Assembly: GCF_900112105.1 (NCBI RefSeq) | Contig: NZ_FOKV01000009.1 | Coordinates: forward strand, 1 to 64,000 | Reading direction: 5' to 3' | Length of the DNA stretch: 64,000 nt | DNA from: Zunongwangia mangrovi | GTDB taxonomy: Bacteria; Bacteroidota; Bacteroidia; Flavobacteriales; Flavobacteriaceae | Part shown: positions 7,925 through 17,456 of the stretch, piece after piece | How the letters are laid out: every line of letters starts with the position of its first letter | Numbering within the stretch: position 1 is the stretch's first letter | Program-made: the position numbers and the translations under genes | Notes under the pieces: generated by a model | Seen by the model: the letters and a program-made list of their open reading frames with translations, nothing else | The model's database searches: none | Told to the model about the DNA's origin: nothing

Positions 7925-9730
7925 TTAATTTTTAACTGTTATTTTCTTGGTTACTGTTCTATTATCTGCGGTATTGATCTGAACAATATAAATAGCATCT
8001 CTAAGATTAGAAGTAGAGAAGCTGAAATCTTTTTCAGACGTTGAAACATCCTTGCTAATTACGGCTCCAGCATTCAAGTTATATACTGAAATATGTTTTA
8101 CCTTTACGTTTTGTGGAACTAACACCTGTAAGCGACCTTCGTTATTGTTTTGGAAAACATCGATAGAAGCAACAAATTCTTCTTCCTCTGCGCTTGCCTG
8201 AACCTTTTCTTCTTCTGTTGGTTGATCATTTTCAAATGCAATGAAAAAGCGATCTTTAAAATCACCATTTAATTGTACTTTATAATGTTCTTTTTTAATA
8301 TCGGTGTATCGATTATTTTCAGAATCGTATAAAAAGATGTTTTCGTTTTCGAGATTTTCATTTTGAACAATAAAAAAATCTACTTCCATGTTATTATTTG
8401 TAATCAAATTAACAGGTATTAATTCATCTCTTCTAAAGGGTTTATAATTAATCACATATTCCTGATCATCGATATTCCATGCTGCATCACTTGATAACTT
8501 CCCATACATGGCAGCATCCATGGCTCTATCATAACCGTTAGTAGCCCTGTCGCTAAATGCTAAAACTAATTGTCTAGTATAAGTATCATTAAATGATATA
8601 TTGAGCCTCAATCTAAGAGCATTATTTTTTTTGGGTATGATGATAGAAGAGTTTTTAGTTTGATTGGCTAAAGGAGTTTGAGATTTTTGACTTGATTTCA
8701 ATTCTAATTCTGGCTCATAAACTCTATGCTTATTACTAAAAACAATATTTCCGCCTCCATTAGCTCCCACTACCATAAAACCTTGTGCAATTGGAATATT
8801 TTGTTTTAAAAGATTTTTACCTTGATTGTTTGTATTTCTTTGGTATATACCATTGCCATTGTACTTAGCAAAAACCGCTCTAGTATAAACCCCAGAATCA
8901 TTGCCATCTCCGGGAGAATAGTAACCGTAACCTCCTTCGTATTCATTTAATTGATGAGAATTCACATTTTCTTTACTATCCCAGAAATATGCAATTCCAG
9001 TAATTTTGTCGTTTTCTATCAAAAACTTCTGGAGATCTAATGATGAAGGATAAGGGTTTCCAATTAAAACTGAATTACCTTCATCAACCCATACCTTGAT
9101 ATCTCCGTTATTGGGGAGACCTCTGAAATCATATCTTTGTGCACTTCCTGGATTGTTTGGTATTCCATTCACAATATCCGATAAATTATCATTGTTAGTT
9201 CCTTTCATTGAAAACCCAAAACCAGGTTTTATTTTTTCGACATCATTTCCGACATGTTCCCAATTACTATAACCAGTTCCTCTAAAAATATATAACCATC
9301 TTTTTGAAATGGTTAACGGTAATGCCTGCCCGTTAAGACCGGAAGTGAAATTAGCTTTATTACTTAATGTTTTAGTTTTAGGTTCATAAATAATTTGCTT
9401 CCAGGTTTTATTCTCCGTACTTACAGGTAAAGACCAATAATTATAATCAAAAGCATTTGAAGTTCCTTCTTGAAAGACAGAAAGGTAACCGTCCCCGGAA
9501 CTTTTAATGGTATCCCCCTGAAGTAATTGAGCTTCATTTCTTAAATAGATACTGGCTTCTGTAGAACCTGTACTATTTTTCTTAAGTTTAATTCCTTTAT
9601 TTACGTACAATATTTCATCATTAACATAAACATAACTGTCACCATTGCTAGACGGTGAAACAAATAAGTCAACCTGTGCATTCACAAGCATCGGAAAGAT
9701 TAATGCCAATATTATGTAATATTGCTTCAT
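7925..9730 (-). CDS. secreted T9SS type A cargo protein
   Basis: A 601-residue protein with a Sec signal (cleavage near VNAQ, residue 19) and a C-terminal type A sorting domain of about 80 residues (VFQNNNEGRLQVLV ... IYIVQINTADNRTVTKKITV). In this family the domain directs export across the outer membrane by the type IX system and is then cleaved. The middle has no domain I can name; it contains repeated Asn/Gly-rich stretches and motifs such as GNPYPSSLDLQKFL that recur in flavobacterial surface proteins. First gene of the leftward unit with the DUF2752 and CCC genes. A TATTTTTG box lies about 20 bases before the ATG. Confidence 0.85.
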   Translation of the reverse strand: MKQYYIILALIFPMLVNAQVDLFVSPSSNGDSYVYVNDEILYVNKGIKLKKNSTGSTEASIYLRNEAQLLQGDTIKSSGDGYLSVFQEGTSNAFDYNYWSLPVSTENKTWKQIIYEPKTKTLSNKANFTSGLNGQALPLTISKRWLYIFRGTGYSNWEHVGNDVEKIKPGFGFSMKGTNNDNLSDIVNGIPNNPGSAQRYDFRGLPNNGDIKVWVDEGNSVLIGNPYPSSLDLQKFLIENDKITGIAYFWDSKENVNSHQLNEYEGGYGYYSPGDGNDSGVYTRAVFAKYNGNGIYQRNTNNQGKNLLKQNIPIAQGFMVVGANGGGNIVFSNKHRVYEPELELKSSQKSQTPLANQTKNSSIIIPKKNNALRLRLNISFNDTYTRQLVLAFSDRATNGYDRAMDAAMYGKLSSDAAWNIDDQEYVINYKPFRRDELIPVNLITNNNMEVDFFIVQNENLENENIFLYDSENNRYTDIKKEHYKVQLNGDFKDRFFIAFENDQPTEEEKVQASAEEEEFVASIDVFQNNNEGRLQVLVPQNVKVKHISVYNLNAGAVISKDVSTSEKDFSFSTSNLRDAIYIVQINTADNRTVTKKITVKN

Positions 9731-9820
9731 AATTAAATTAAATTTGCATGCAAAAATAGTTCAATTTTCCTTTTAATATACGAAAATTTTTAAAAATTAG
9801 ACTAAAGGCTTAAAAAAAAG

Positions 9821-10030
9821 ATGAAAAAGAACAAGTCGCAAATGCTTAATACTCTTATTATTATAATTGGTGCTGTTATTTTGATCTACGGAATGTCAGT
9901 TGCCGATGATACACCTTATGCGAAGATCATTGGACTGGTGATTTTGATGTTCGGTTTATATCGCGCAACTCAATTCTGGTCGGCTACCAAAGATGATTAT
10001 AAAAAAGAACAGGAAAACGAAAACGAGTAA
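9821..10030 (+). CDS. small two-helix membrane protein
   Basis: A 69-residue protein with two hydrophobic segments (about 9-26 and 34-50), a basic N terminus and a charged C-terminal tail. It has no recognised domain. It is probably real because its stop overlaps the ATG of the Smr-domain gene as TAATG, implying coupled translation, and because codon usage matches its neighbours. Inner-membrane location is predicted; the role is unknown. Confidence 0.7.
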   Translation: MKKNKSQMLNTLIIIIGAVILIYGMSVADDTPYAKIIGLVILMFGLYRATQFWSATKDDYKKEQENENE

Positions 10031-10584
10031 TGGAGTTTGCAGTAGGAGATAGCGTCCAAGTGATCGATGATGATATCGAGGGTGAGATTGTTGAAATTCA
10101 GGGTGATATTTTGACGATTGAAACTTCAGACGGATTTCCTATGAAGTTTCCTACGAAGGATCTGGTCAAAATACAACAAGATGTAGAGCCATTACTAGAG
10201 CTGGAGAGTGATACTATTGCTGAAGCACTTCAGGAAAAAGAACACTTCAGAAAAAATAAAAAAAGAGCCTCTAATAAGAAAAAGGAAAAGCAAATTCCGC
10301 CAATGGAAGTCGATTTGCATATCGAAAAATTACTTCCTTCGAAAAAAGGTCTGTCTAATCATGATATTCTTACCAAACAATTAGATACGGCACGAGGTCA
10401 ATTAGAATTTGCCATCCGAAAAAGAATCCAGAAAATAGTTTTTATTCACGGTGTAGGCGAAGGGGTATTAAAAGCTGAACTAGAATATCTTTTTAGTAGA
10501 TACGAAAATGTGAAATTTTACGATGCCAACTATCAAAGATATGGATTAGGAGCTACTGAAGTTTATATTTTTCAGAACCCCTAA
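10030..10584 (+). CDS. Smr-domain protein with N-terminal DUF2027-like part
   Basis: A 184-residue cytosolic protein. Residues 1-60 form a small beta domain (VGDSVQVIDDDIEGEIVEI) like the start of DUF2027 proteins. A Lys-rich linker follows, and residues 95-184 form an Smr domain with the opening MEVDLHIEKL and the IVFIHGVGEGVLKAEL motif. Smr domains are endonuclease-like modules found in MutS2 and in ribosome-rescue nucleases; this stand-alone protein lacks the MutS ATPase. The typical HGxG turn is present as HGVGEG. Coupled to the preceding membrane-protein gene. Confidence 0.85.
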   Translation: MEFAVGDSVQVIDDDIEGEIVEIQGDILTIETSDGFPMKFPTKDLVKIQQDVEPLLELESDTIAEALQEKEHFRKNKKRASNKKKEKQIPPMEVDLHIEKLLPSKKGLSNHDILTKQLDTARGQLEFAIRKRIQKIVFIHGVGEGVLKAELEYLFSRYENVKFYDANYQRYGLGATEVYIFQNP

Positions 10585-10692
10585 TCCCTCATTATTTAGT
10601 TTCTCATTAAAGTTTTTATTTCACGAGGCTTGTCTCGAAATTAAGAAGATTTTTATCCTATTACCTCGATAGCTTAGCCTTAAGTTCAGGTT

Positions 10693-11709
10693 TTATTCTA
10701 CTTCAGTTTCTTCATCGTCTTCTTCTGTATCTACATTTCTTTCATAAATAATAGTATACGAAGAATTATAGCTTCCCATTACAAAGGCAACATTGGTATT
10801 AATGTCTGGCGCATTTCCATCACGGTCTCTTAAGCTAAATCCAGAGATTGTAACTTCTGTAATCACACTACGCTGAATTTCATTTTCTATATAGGTAGGA
10901 TTATCAAAATCTCGTTGAAATTCACTATTTAGATAATCTGGAATTCCATCTTGTTGATCGTAATTTAAAGGATTTAAATATTGACCTTCGTCCAGGTTTG
11001 CTAAGTCGTTACCATTTACCTCATTTCTTGTTGGTACACCGTCACCATCGTCATCTGCATCAAGGTAATCTGGAGTACCATCACCATCTGTATCTAAGAA
11101 ACCAAATTCCTCCCAGGATCCTTCTTCAGGATTTAGTTCATCTTCGGTTAGTACATTATCACCATCATCGTCTATATCAAGGTAATCTGGAATTCCGTCG
11201 CCATCGGTATCCAACATTTCAGCATCGGTTAGATTTGGATCAAAACCTTCTACATTATTAGGAACTCCGTCTCCGTCGGTATCGTCTGTTTCATCAAGGT
11301 TATCGGTATATGCAACGCTAATGGTAACTGTACCCGCGTTTCCACTAATAAATTCCTGTACAACACGTGGTGTACTTGGCGGAACCGAAGAACAAAAATA
11401 ATCACTGTCTATTGGTCCATCATAGATCCTGTAAATTAAGCGATTGTTATCATCCAAATTAAATGGGTGATCTCCAATTTCAGAAATTAAAGCTCCATTT
11501 ACCGTATCATTAATTGGTCCCGTAGCATCAAGAATCAGTGAGATACTTTCGTAAACACCATCGTTATTTACAGCGAATATTACTTTTTCATCCAATCCAC
11601 AAACATCAAGTTCGGCATCTTCAATAGCAAAATCGGTTACTACAATATCTCCATCATCACAAGAGAACACTAAGAACGCAAGGCTTAGAACGCCTAATAT
11701 CTTTTTCAT
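10693..11709 (-). CDS. lipoprotein with thrombospondin type 3-like calcium repeats
   Basis: The ATG at 11709 gives a 338-residue lipoprotein with the lipobox LVFSC; an ATG six codons upstream would only lengthen the signal. The middle carries several Asp-rich units of the form DTDGDGxPDYLDxDDDGD (about residues 145-235), which bind calcium in TSP3-like proteins of Bacteroidota and often act as rigid spacers. The flanking parts have no recognised domain. The protein should sit on the cell surface or in the periplasm. It stands alone and is divergent from the cysteine desulfurase gene. Confidence 0.82.
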   Translation of the reverse strand: MKKILGVLSLAFLVFSCDDGDIVVTDFAIEDAELDVCGLDEKVIFAVNNDGVYESISLILDATGPINDTVNGALISEIGDHPFNLDDNNRLIYRIYDGPIDSDYFCSSVPPSTPRVVQEFISGNAGTVTISVAYTDNLDETDDTDGDGVPNNVEGFDPNLTDAEMLDTDGDGIPDYLDIDDDGDNVLTEDELNPEEGSWEEFGFLDTDGDGTPDYLDADDDGDGVPTRNEVNGNDLANLDEGQYLNPLNYDQQDGIPDYLNSEFQRDFDNPTYIENEIQRSVITEVTISGFSLRDRDGNAPDINTNVAFVMGSYNSSYTIIYERNVDTEEDDEETEVE

Positions 11710-11784
11710 AAAAAAGCTTTTGAACAAAAATAGAAGTTTTATAGATTTTCAACGGAGCTTCTTTAAAATTATTTTAAATACCAC

Positions 11785-11792
11785 TACCTTTG
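11785..11792 (+). promoter_or_regulatory. -7 promoter box TACCTTTG of the cysteine desulfurase gene
   Basis: A perfect TAnnTTTG match ends six bases before the ATG at 11799, so the transcript is expected to be leaderless or nearly so. The box contains a TTG that is in frame with the gene and could be mistaken for a start codon. Confidence 0.6.
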
Positions 11793-11798
11793 TCCGCC

Positions 11799-12947
11799 AT
11801 GGAAAAAGTATATTTAGACTCTGCCGCCACAACCCAAATGCGTCCTGAAGTTATAACTAAAATAACTGAAGTGATGCAGGATAATTATGGAAACCCTTCA
11901 TCGACTCATAGTTTTGGGCGTTCTGCTAAATCGTTAATTGAGAAAGCCAGAAAAACGATCGCAAAACAGTTAAATGTTACTGCTGCTGAAATAATTTTTA
12001 CTTCCGGCGGAACTGAAGCCGATAATCTTGCGCTAAACAGTGCTGTGAGAGACCTTGGTGTAAGACGTATAATAACTTCGGAAATTGAGCATCATGCAGT
12101 TTTATATTCAGTAAATCAACTGAAAGATTGTTTTGATATTGAAGTTGAATATGTTAATCTTACTGCGGAAGGTGAAGTTGATCTAAAGGATCTGGAAAAT
12201 CGTCTTAAGAACTCTGATGTTAAAACGCTGGTAAGTTTAATGCATGTAAATAATGAAGTAGGGAATAAGCTTGATCTTAAAAAGGTAGCCTTACTTTGTA
12301 AAGAATATAAAGCTTTATTTCATTCAGATACGGTACAGTCTATTGGCCATTACGAAATCGATCTTCAGGAAATTCCGGTAGATTTTACTGCGGTAAGCGC
12401 GCATAAATTTCATGGACCAAAAGGTATTGGTTTTGCTTTTATCAGGAAAAATAGTGGTTTAAAACCGCTAATTTTTGGTGGAGAGCAGGAGCGTGGTTAT
12501 CGTGCGGGTACAGAAGGGCTACACAATATTGTAGGTTTAGAAGAAGCTTTTAAACTGGCTTATGCAAATCTTGAAGAAGAAAAAGCCTATACTACCGCTT
12601 TAAAATCTCATTTTATCGAAGCGCTTAAAAAAGAAATTCCCGGAGTGAAATTTAATGGGAAATCTGCCGATTTAGATAAAAGTACTTATACCCTGATCAA
12701 CGTAAATCTTCCGGTTAGCGAAGAAAAAGCTTTAATGCTATTGTTTCAGTTGGATTTAAAAGGAATTGCCTGTTCTAAAGGTAGTGCCTGCCAAAGTGGA
12801 AGCGATAAAGGTTCGCATGTTCTAAATGCTTTCCTTTCAGAAGAAGATTTAAAAACTCCTTCCATTCGTTTTTCATTTTCAAAATATAACACCAAAGAAG
12901 AGATCGATTATGTGGTAAAAACACTTAAAGAATTTATCGAATCTTAA
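11799..12947 (+). CDS. cysteine desulfurase (NifS/IscS type)
   Basis: A 382-residue PLP enzyme that moves sulfur from cysteine to an active-site Cys for Fe-S cluster or thiolation pathways. It shows the N-terminal YLDSAATT, the HHAVL histidine region, the Schiff-base Lys203 in SAHKFHGPKG, RAGTEGLHNIVG, and the persulfide Cys331 in GSACQSGS. The ATG at 11799 is preferred over an in-frame TTG at 11790 that lies inside the promoter box. No isc or suf genes are adjacent; a separate SUF system is usual in flavobacteria, so this may serve tRNA thiolation. It stands alone. Confidence 0.92.
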   Translation: MEKVYLDSAATTQMRPEVITKITEVMQDNYGNPSSTHSFGRSAKSLIEKARKTIAKQLNVTAAEIIFTSGGTEADNLALNSAVRDLGVRRIITSEIEHHAVLYSVNQLKDCFDIEVEYVNLTAEGEVDLKDLENRLKNSDVKTLVSLMHVNNEVGNKLDLKKVALLCKEYKALFHSDTVQSIGHYEIDLQEIPVDFTAVSAHKFHGPKGIGFAFIRKNSGLKPLIFGGEQERGYRAGTEGLHNIVGLEEAFKLAYANLEEEKAYTTALKSHFIEALKKEIPGVKFNGKSADLDKSTYTLINVNLPVSEEKALMLLFQLDLKGIACSKGSACQSGSDKGSHVLNAFLSEEDLKTPSIRFSFSKYNTKEEIDYVVKTLKEFIES

Positions 12948-13020
12948 CTCGATAATCGATTTTTAGTAAAATATCTCGAGGCAAGCTTGGGAGTATTATA
13001 AACTTTGGTGGTACCAATAA

Positions 13021-13050
13021 AAAACGCCTCGCAATTGCGAGGCGTTTTTG
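13021..13050. terminator. bidirectional terminator
   Basis: A long near-perfect hairpin (AAAACGCCTCGC paired with GCGAGGCGTTTT around AATT) lies between the converging cysteine desulfurase and M23 peptidase genes. Confidence 0.92.
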
Positions 13051-13063
13051 GTTATTTTAAAGA

Positions 13064-14758
13064 TCAATTTTTTCTGAAGAATTTGGCTTCGTAGGTCGTG
13101 GCGTTTCCAACATTATCGGTAACGATCAACTTATAATCATTTTCTGTTTCAGTAACTACACCATCAGAAAAATCGTGCGTTAGTGTATTGTTTTTGTATT
13201 CATATTCCATTAGGATCCACTTGCCGTTTACGGTTGCTCTAAAACTTTGGATTCCGCTTAAATCGTCACTTATTTTTACTTTTAAATCACTATTTCCTGA
13301 AATCCACTGTCCATCATAAAAATTTACAGGTCGCACTGAAGGTGGATTCAAATCTGAAACCAGTGTATATTCTCCAAAACTGCGTGTGCCGGTCGTAAAA
13401 CGAGTTGGTTTCTTGTATGTTGTGGAATAACTAGGACGACCGTATTTGTTTAACCTGGCCACAAACATTTTTTCCTTTTCTTCAGTCGGGATATCGCTTA
13501 CATCAAAACCAATGGTCATGTTTTTGTGTAATGGCACATCGTCATGATGCACTTTTACCGTGTCTCCCATAAATTCGATATCTAAAAATGTATCGTAATA
13601 CAATGCATTTTTAGGAATGTAAATGTCTATTCCGTTTTCTTCAATAGAAAAAGTCTCATTGTAATTAGTAAAGTAGTCGGTTTTCACGTCATCTTTCGGG
13701 GTGATCTCACCAGAGAAATTACCTTTGATTGGGATTCTAATCGTTTTAGAGTTTCCTTTAAAATCGGTTACTTCAACCACGTAATTATAATCCAATCCGT
13801 CTTCAATATCTAATTTTCCTTCATTTACAACACCATTATAAATACTAAGCGGATTATTACTTTCCTTAAATAATTTCTGAACTCTTTTTCTGTGATTCGA
13901 GTAATATTCGTAATCAATAAGGAAATTCAGATATCTGCTTTCAGCAAAAGAAAAACGCTGAAAATCTAAGTTCATCACCGGACTTCCGTTTAAGGTAGCT
14001 TCAATTTTATAAACTCCATTTTTATTGGGAGCAAGACTTTTTTGATCTACAGTTGAAATTCCGAAGCCAATTTCTCCACAGGCTTCCACAGCATTCGTGG
14101 AATACGAACCATCATTCTGCGGAATTAATCGCAATTTTTGTCGATTTGCTGAATTGTTTACATGAGCGCCTTCGCCAATAGGATACGCAAATAACCCATC
14201 TACAATAGGATCTCGAGTATCCTGAATTTCTATACCAAACATTTCAGGGTTCATTGGTCTTTGACTGCCGTCCCGAATTTCAAAATGCAGGTGTGGGCCA
14301 CCACTACCGCCGGTATTTCCGCTGTAAGCGATAACTTCTCCCTGTTCAACCTGTAATTCAGAAGCGCCGGGAAATAATTCGATCTCGTAAGATTCTTTAT
14401 TGTATTGGCGCTCTTTCAGGTATTCTTCGATCTTTGGCGCCAGTTTTTTTAAGTGACCGTAAACAGTGGTGTAGCCATTTGGATGTTGTACGTATAAAGC
14501 TTTTCCGTAGCCATAATGCTGAATTTTGATTCGGCTTATAAAACCTTTCGCTGAAGCTTTTACTTCTAATCCCTGCCGTCCCTGTGTTTTAATATCTAAT
14601 CCTGCATGAAAGTGATTAGACCGTAATTCGCCAAAAGTTCCAGATAAAACTAGGGGAATATCAAGTGGATCTTTAAAATAATCCTGAGGGACATTATCGA
14701 TCTGTGCATTAGCTACCAGGGAAAAAAGGCCAAGAAAAAGGCTGAAAAATCGCTTCAT
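13064..14758 (-). CDS. M23 family metallopeptidase
   Basis: A 564-residue exported protein with a signal peptide ending at VANAQ (residue 19). The LytM/M23 domain comes early, at residues 30-170: the zinc ligands are in NHFHAGLD (His51, Asp55) and the second His pair in GPHLHFE (His156, His158). M23 enzymes cut peptidoglycan cross-links or activate amidases from the periplasm. The 390-residue C-terminal part is beta-rich, ending with an Ig-like segment (LNPPSVRPVNFYDGQW...). Catalytic residues look intact. It is transcribed leftward as a single gene. Confidence 0.9.
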   Translation of the reverse strand: MKRFFSLFLGLFSLVANAQIDNVPQDYFKDPLDIPLVLSGTFGELRSNHFHAGLDIKTQGRQGLEVKASAKGFISRIKIQHYGYGKALYVQHPNGYTTVYGHLKKLAPKIEEYLKERQYNKESYEIELFPGASELQVEQGEVIAYSGNTGGSGGPHLHFEIRDGSQRPMNPEMFGIEIQDTRDPIVDGLFAYPIGEGAHVNNSANRQKLRLIPQNDGSYSTNAVEACGEIGFGISTVDQKSLAPNKNGVYKIEATLNGSPVMNLDFQRFSFAESRYLNFLIDYEYYSNHRKRVQKLFKESNNPLSIYNGVVNEGKLDIEDGLDYNYVVEVTDFKGNSKTIRIPIKGNFSGEITPKDDVKTDYFTNYNETFSIEENGIDIYIPKNALYYDTFLDIEFMGDTVKVHHDDVPLHKNMTIGFDVSDIPTEEKEKMFVARLNKYGRPSYSTTYKKPTRFTTGTRSFGEYTLVSDLNPPSVRPVNFYDGQWISGNSDLKVKISDDLSGIQSFRATVNGKWILMEYEYKNNTLTHDFSDGVVTETENDYKLIVTDNVGNATTYEAKFFRKN

Positions 14759-14884
14759 AAATCGTCAAAAATCATTAAATTCTACTTGCGTAAAGGTAAT
14801 CAAACTTCGTGCAAAATTAAATCACTATAATTTAGAAAGTTAGAATTTATAAGGCTTAAAAACGAAAATTGAAATAAAAAATCA

Positions 14885-14914
14885 TTGCAAATTTAAAACG
14901 GTATGTTAACTTTG
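14885..14914 (+). promoter_or_regulatory. promoter of the coiled-coil/zapA operon
   Basis: TTG (14885-14887) is followed after exactly 19 bases by TAACTTTG (14907-14914), an excellent match to the Bacteroidota housekeeping promoter. The ATG follows 27 bases later. Confidence 0.7.
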
Positions 14915-14941
14915 TAAGGATTAGTATCGAGTTTGACTTTT

Positions 14942-15232
14942 ATGAGCGAGATCACCGAAATTGTTGATAATCTTGAAAATAGGATTAGTAAGTTACTGCA
15001 CAGGCACGAGTTGCTTAAGCAGGAAATGCAATCACTACAACAGGAATTGACGGCGGTTCGATCTGAAAATAAATGGCTAAAGGGCGAATTAGAAAATTCG
15101 AACGGCCAGATAAAAGATCTAAAAGCAGCAAACGCGATGCTTGGCAGTAATGATTATAAAAAGGAAACTAAGCTTAAAATAAATAGTCTTATTAGGGAGA
15201 TCGATCAATGTATCGTTCAATTATCTGAATAA
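14942..15232 (+). CDS. coiled-coil protein upstream of zapA
   Basis: A 96-residue cytosolic protein, almost entirely a coiled coil (LEN..LLHRHELLKQEMQSL..ELTAVRSENKWL). The ATG at 14942 is used rather than an in-frame TTG three codons earlier. It ends six bases before zapA and shares its promoter. Similar short coiled-coil proteins precede zapA in other flavobacteria, and in gammaproteobacteria ZapB is a small coiled-coil partner of ZapA. A division role is therefore possible but unproven, since coiled coils of this size resemble each other by chance. Confidence 0.78.
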   Translation: MSEITEIVDNLENRISKLLHRHELLKQEMQSLQQELTAVRSENKWLKGELENSNGQIKDLKAANAMLGSNDYKKETKLKINSLIREIDQCIVQLSE

Positions 15233-15238
15233 ATGTAG

Positions 15239-15532
15239 ATGGAAGACAAGCTTAAAATAAAGATTTCGATCGCAGATAGGGTGTATCCCTTAACAATCAA
15301 TCCTAAACAAGAAGAGGGATTGCGTAAAGCTGCAAAGAAGATCGAAGCCATGATTAAGCAATTTGAGCAAAGTTATGCCGTAAGGGATAAGCAGGATGTT
15401 TTGGCCATGTGTGCCTTACAATTTGCAGCCCAAACGGAACAAAAAGATATAGATAAAAGCGAGGAAATGCAAAAAGCAGAAGACAAGTTAAGATCACTTA
15501 ACGAATTATTGCAAAAGCATATGGCCTCATAA
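15239..15532 (+). CDS. zapA: cell division protein ZapA
   Basis: A 97-residue protein matching ZapA: an N-terminal beta region (LKIKISIADRVYPLTI), the EEGLRKAAKKIEAMI helix and a C-terminal coiled coil. ZapA binds FtsZ and bundles its filaments at the division site. The alanine-rich QDVLAMCALQFAAQ segment also fits. It is followed by the 6S RNA gene and rny, an order that supports the call. Confidence 0.9.
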   Translation: MEDKLKIKISIADRVYPLTINPKQEEGLRKAAKKIEAMIKQFEQSYAVRDKQDVLAMCALQFAAQTEQKDIDKSEEMQKAEDKLRSLNELLQKHMAS

Positions 15533-15555
15533 CGTTCTTTAAATAAAACTAAGGT

Positions 15556-15733
15556 TACTGCCTGTATTAGTTACTTTTTGATAAACTCAACAGATAATTC
15601 TTTAAAGAGGGTGAGTCTAAGTTGTAAAAGCGCGCCGTTCCCGTTTGGGACTACGGATTCTTGATCAGCTTGTTAGCCCTAAACTTGATTTTAAGGAGTT
15701 TAAACAAAACAACGACTAATACAGGCTTTTTTT
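15556..15733 (+). ncRNA. ssrS: 6S RNA
   Basis: The 220-base gap between zapA and rny holds an RNA-like sequence whose ends pair: GCCTGTATTAGT (15560-15571) with ACTAATACAGGC (15715-15726), a perfect 12-bp closing stem, followed by a T-run. A rod of about 170 nt in this position fits 6S RNA, which imitates an open promoter and binds RNA polymerase; in many bacteria ssrS lies next to zapA. I did not fold the central bubble, so the call rests on location, size and closing stem. Confidence 0.75.
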
Positions 15734-15750
15734 TTATATAAACAATAAGT

Positions 15751-17337
15751 ATGGATATAATAATATTTGCGATAGTAGGAGTAGTTGTTGGGCTTGGTAT
15801 TGGTTTTGCCATTGCTAAATCTTTGGAAAAGAAGAAAGCCTCGGGCACTATTCAGGAAGCTGAAAATAGAGCTTCAGGAATTATAAAAGAGGCAAAAAAT
15901 GAAGCCGAAAGTATTAAGAAGGATAAAATACTTCAGGCTAAAGAGAAATTCATCGAATTAAAGTCTGAGCACGAAAAAGTAATTCTTGCCAGAGATAAGA
16001 AAATTGGTGATGCAGAAAAACGTACTCGAGATAAAGAATCTCAGGTTTCTAGTGAGCTTTCTAAAAATAAGAAATTAAATAAAGAATTAGAGAACAAAAG
16101 TAAGCAGCTGGAAGACCAGATCGCAGACTACGAACATCGTAATGATTACCTGGAGAAAAAACAGGAAGAGATCGATAAATTGCATAACAGTAAAGTACAG
16201 CAATTAGAAGTGATCTCTGGCCTTTCTGCTGAAGAAGCGAAGTCGCAACTGGTAGAAAGCCTTAAAGATTCTGCAAGAGCTGATGCTATGGCTTTAATTC
16301 AGGATACGATTGAAGAAGCTAAACTTACCGCACAGCAGGAAGCTAAAAAGATCATCATTAACACAATTCAGCGAATAGGAACAGAAGAAGCGGTAGAAAA
16401 CTGTGTTTCTGTATTTAATCTTGAAAGTGATGATGTAAAAGGTAGAATTATTGGTCGTGAAGGTCGTAATATTAGAGCTTTAGAAGCTGCTACTGGGGTA
16501 GAAATTATTGTGGATGATACTCCTGAGGCCATTATCCTTTCTTGCTTCGATTCTGTTAGAAGAGAGGTGGCAAGATTATCTTTACATAAATTAGTAACAG
16601 ATGGTCGTATTCACCCAGCTCGTATTGAAGAAGTAGTGAAAAAGACCAGAAAGCAGATCGAAGAAGAAATCATTGATATAGGAAAACGTACTGTGATCGA
16701 TCTTGGAATTCACGGTTTACAACCAGAATTAATTAAAATGGTTGGTAGAATGAAGTATCGTTCTTCTTATGGCCAAAACCTATTGCAACACTCCCGTGAA
16801 GTTGCAAAACTTTGTGGTGTGATGGCAGCTGAATTGGGTATAAATCCAAAATTAGCAAAACGTGCGGGACTTTTACACGATATTGGTAAAGTGCCAGAAA
16901 CCGAAACTGAAGTACCTCACGCAATTTTAGGTATGCAGTGGGCAGAGAAACATGGCGAAAAAGCAGAAGTTTGTAATGCTATTGGTGCTCACCACGACGA
17001 GATAGAAATGAACTCATTACTTTCTCCAATTGTTCAGGTTTGTGATGCTATTAGTGGTGCAAGACCGGGTGCAAGAAGACAGGTTTTAGATTCTTATATC
17101 CAACGTTTAAAAGATCTTGAAGAAATTGCTTTTGGATTTGGTGGCGTTAAGAAAGCTTACGCAATCCAGGCGGGTAGAGAACTTCGTGTGATCGTAGAAA
17201 GTGAAAAGGTGAACGATGAAAAGGCAAGTAACTTATCCTTTGAGATCTCTCAAAAGATTCAAACAGATATGACGTATCCTGGTCAGGTTAAAGTGACCGT
17301 GATTCGTGAAACAAGAGCAGTAAACATTGCAAAATAA
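15751..17337 (+). CDS. rny: ribonuclease Y
   Basis: A 528-residue endoribonuclease that starts mRNA decay, with the full family architecture: an N-terminal membrane anchor (residues 2-22, [20 protein letters not shown]), a long Glu/Lys-rich coiled coil to about residue 200, a KH domain ([19 protein letters not shown], about 230-250) and an HD domain with [10 protein letters not shown], whose His-Asp pair binds the catalytic metal. Length is normal. It begins 18 bases after the 6S RNA T-run and ends before a strong terminator. Confidence 0.95.
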   Translation: MDIIIFAIVGVVVGLGIGFAIAKSLEKKKASGTIQEAENRASGIIKEAKNEAESIKKDKILQAKEKFIELKSEHEKVILARDKKIGDAEKRTRDKESQVSSELSKNKKLNKELENKSKQLEDQIADYEHRNDYLEKKQEEIDKLHNSKVQQLEVISGLSAEEAKSQLVESLKDSARADAMALIQDTIEEAKLTAQQEAKKIIINTIQRIGTEEAVENCVSVFNLESDDVKGRIIGREGRNIRALEAATGVEIIVDDTPEAIILSCFDSVRREVARLSLHKLVTDGRIHPARIEEVVKKTRKQIEEEIIDIGKRTVIDLGIHGLQPELIKMVGRMKYRSSYGQNLLQHSREVAKLCGVMAAELGINPKLAKRAGLLHDIGKVPETETEVPHAILGMQWAEKHGEKAEVCNAIGAHHDEIEMNSLLSPIVQVCDAISGARPGARRQVLDSYIQRLKDLEEIAFGFGGVKKAYAIQAGRELRVIVESEKVNDEKASNLSFEISQKIQTDMTYPGQVKVTVIRETRAVNIAK

Positions 17338-17404
17338 TTAGAGCCGAAATTATACAATCTGGCCTTAACTTTTAGCCCAGATTTTTAATAGAGCTTATAA
17401 AAAC

Positions 17405-17436
17405 AAAAAATCCCCGGAAATTCCGGGGATTTTTTG
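17405..17436. terminator. terminator after rny
   Basis: Perfect stem AAAAAATCCCCGG / CCGGGGATTTTTT around a five-base loop. It serves rny and the converging aldo/keto reductase gene. Confidence 0.92.
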
Positions 17437-17456
17437 TTTAAAAATGTTACTTCAAA

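Noticed and set aside
15651-15848. 65-codon minus-strand frame opposite the 6S RNA and the start of rny
   Set aside because: It lies antisense to two well-supported features and has no promoter or homology signal.
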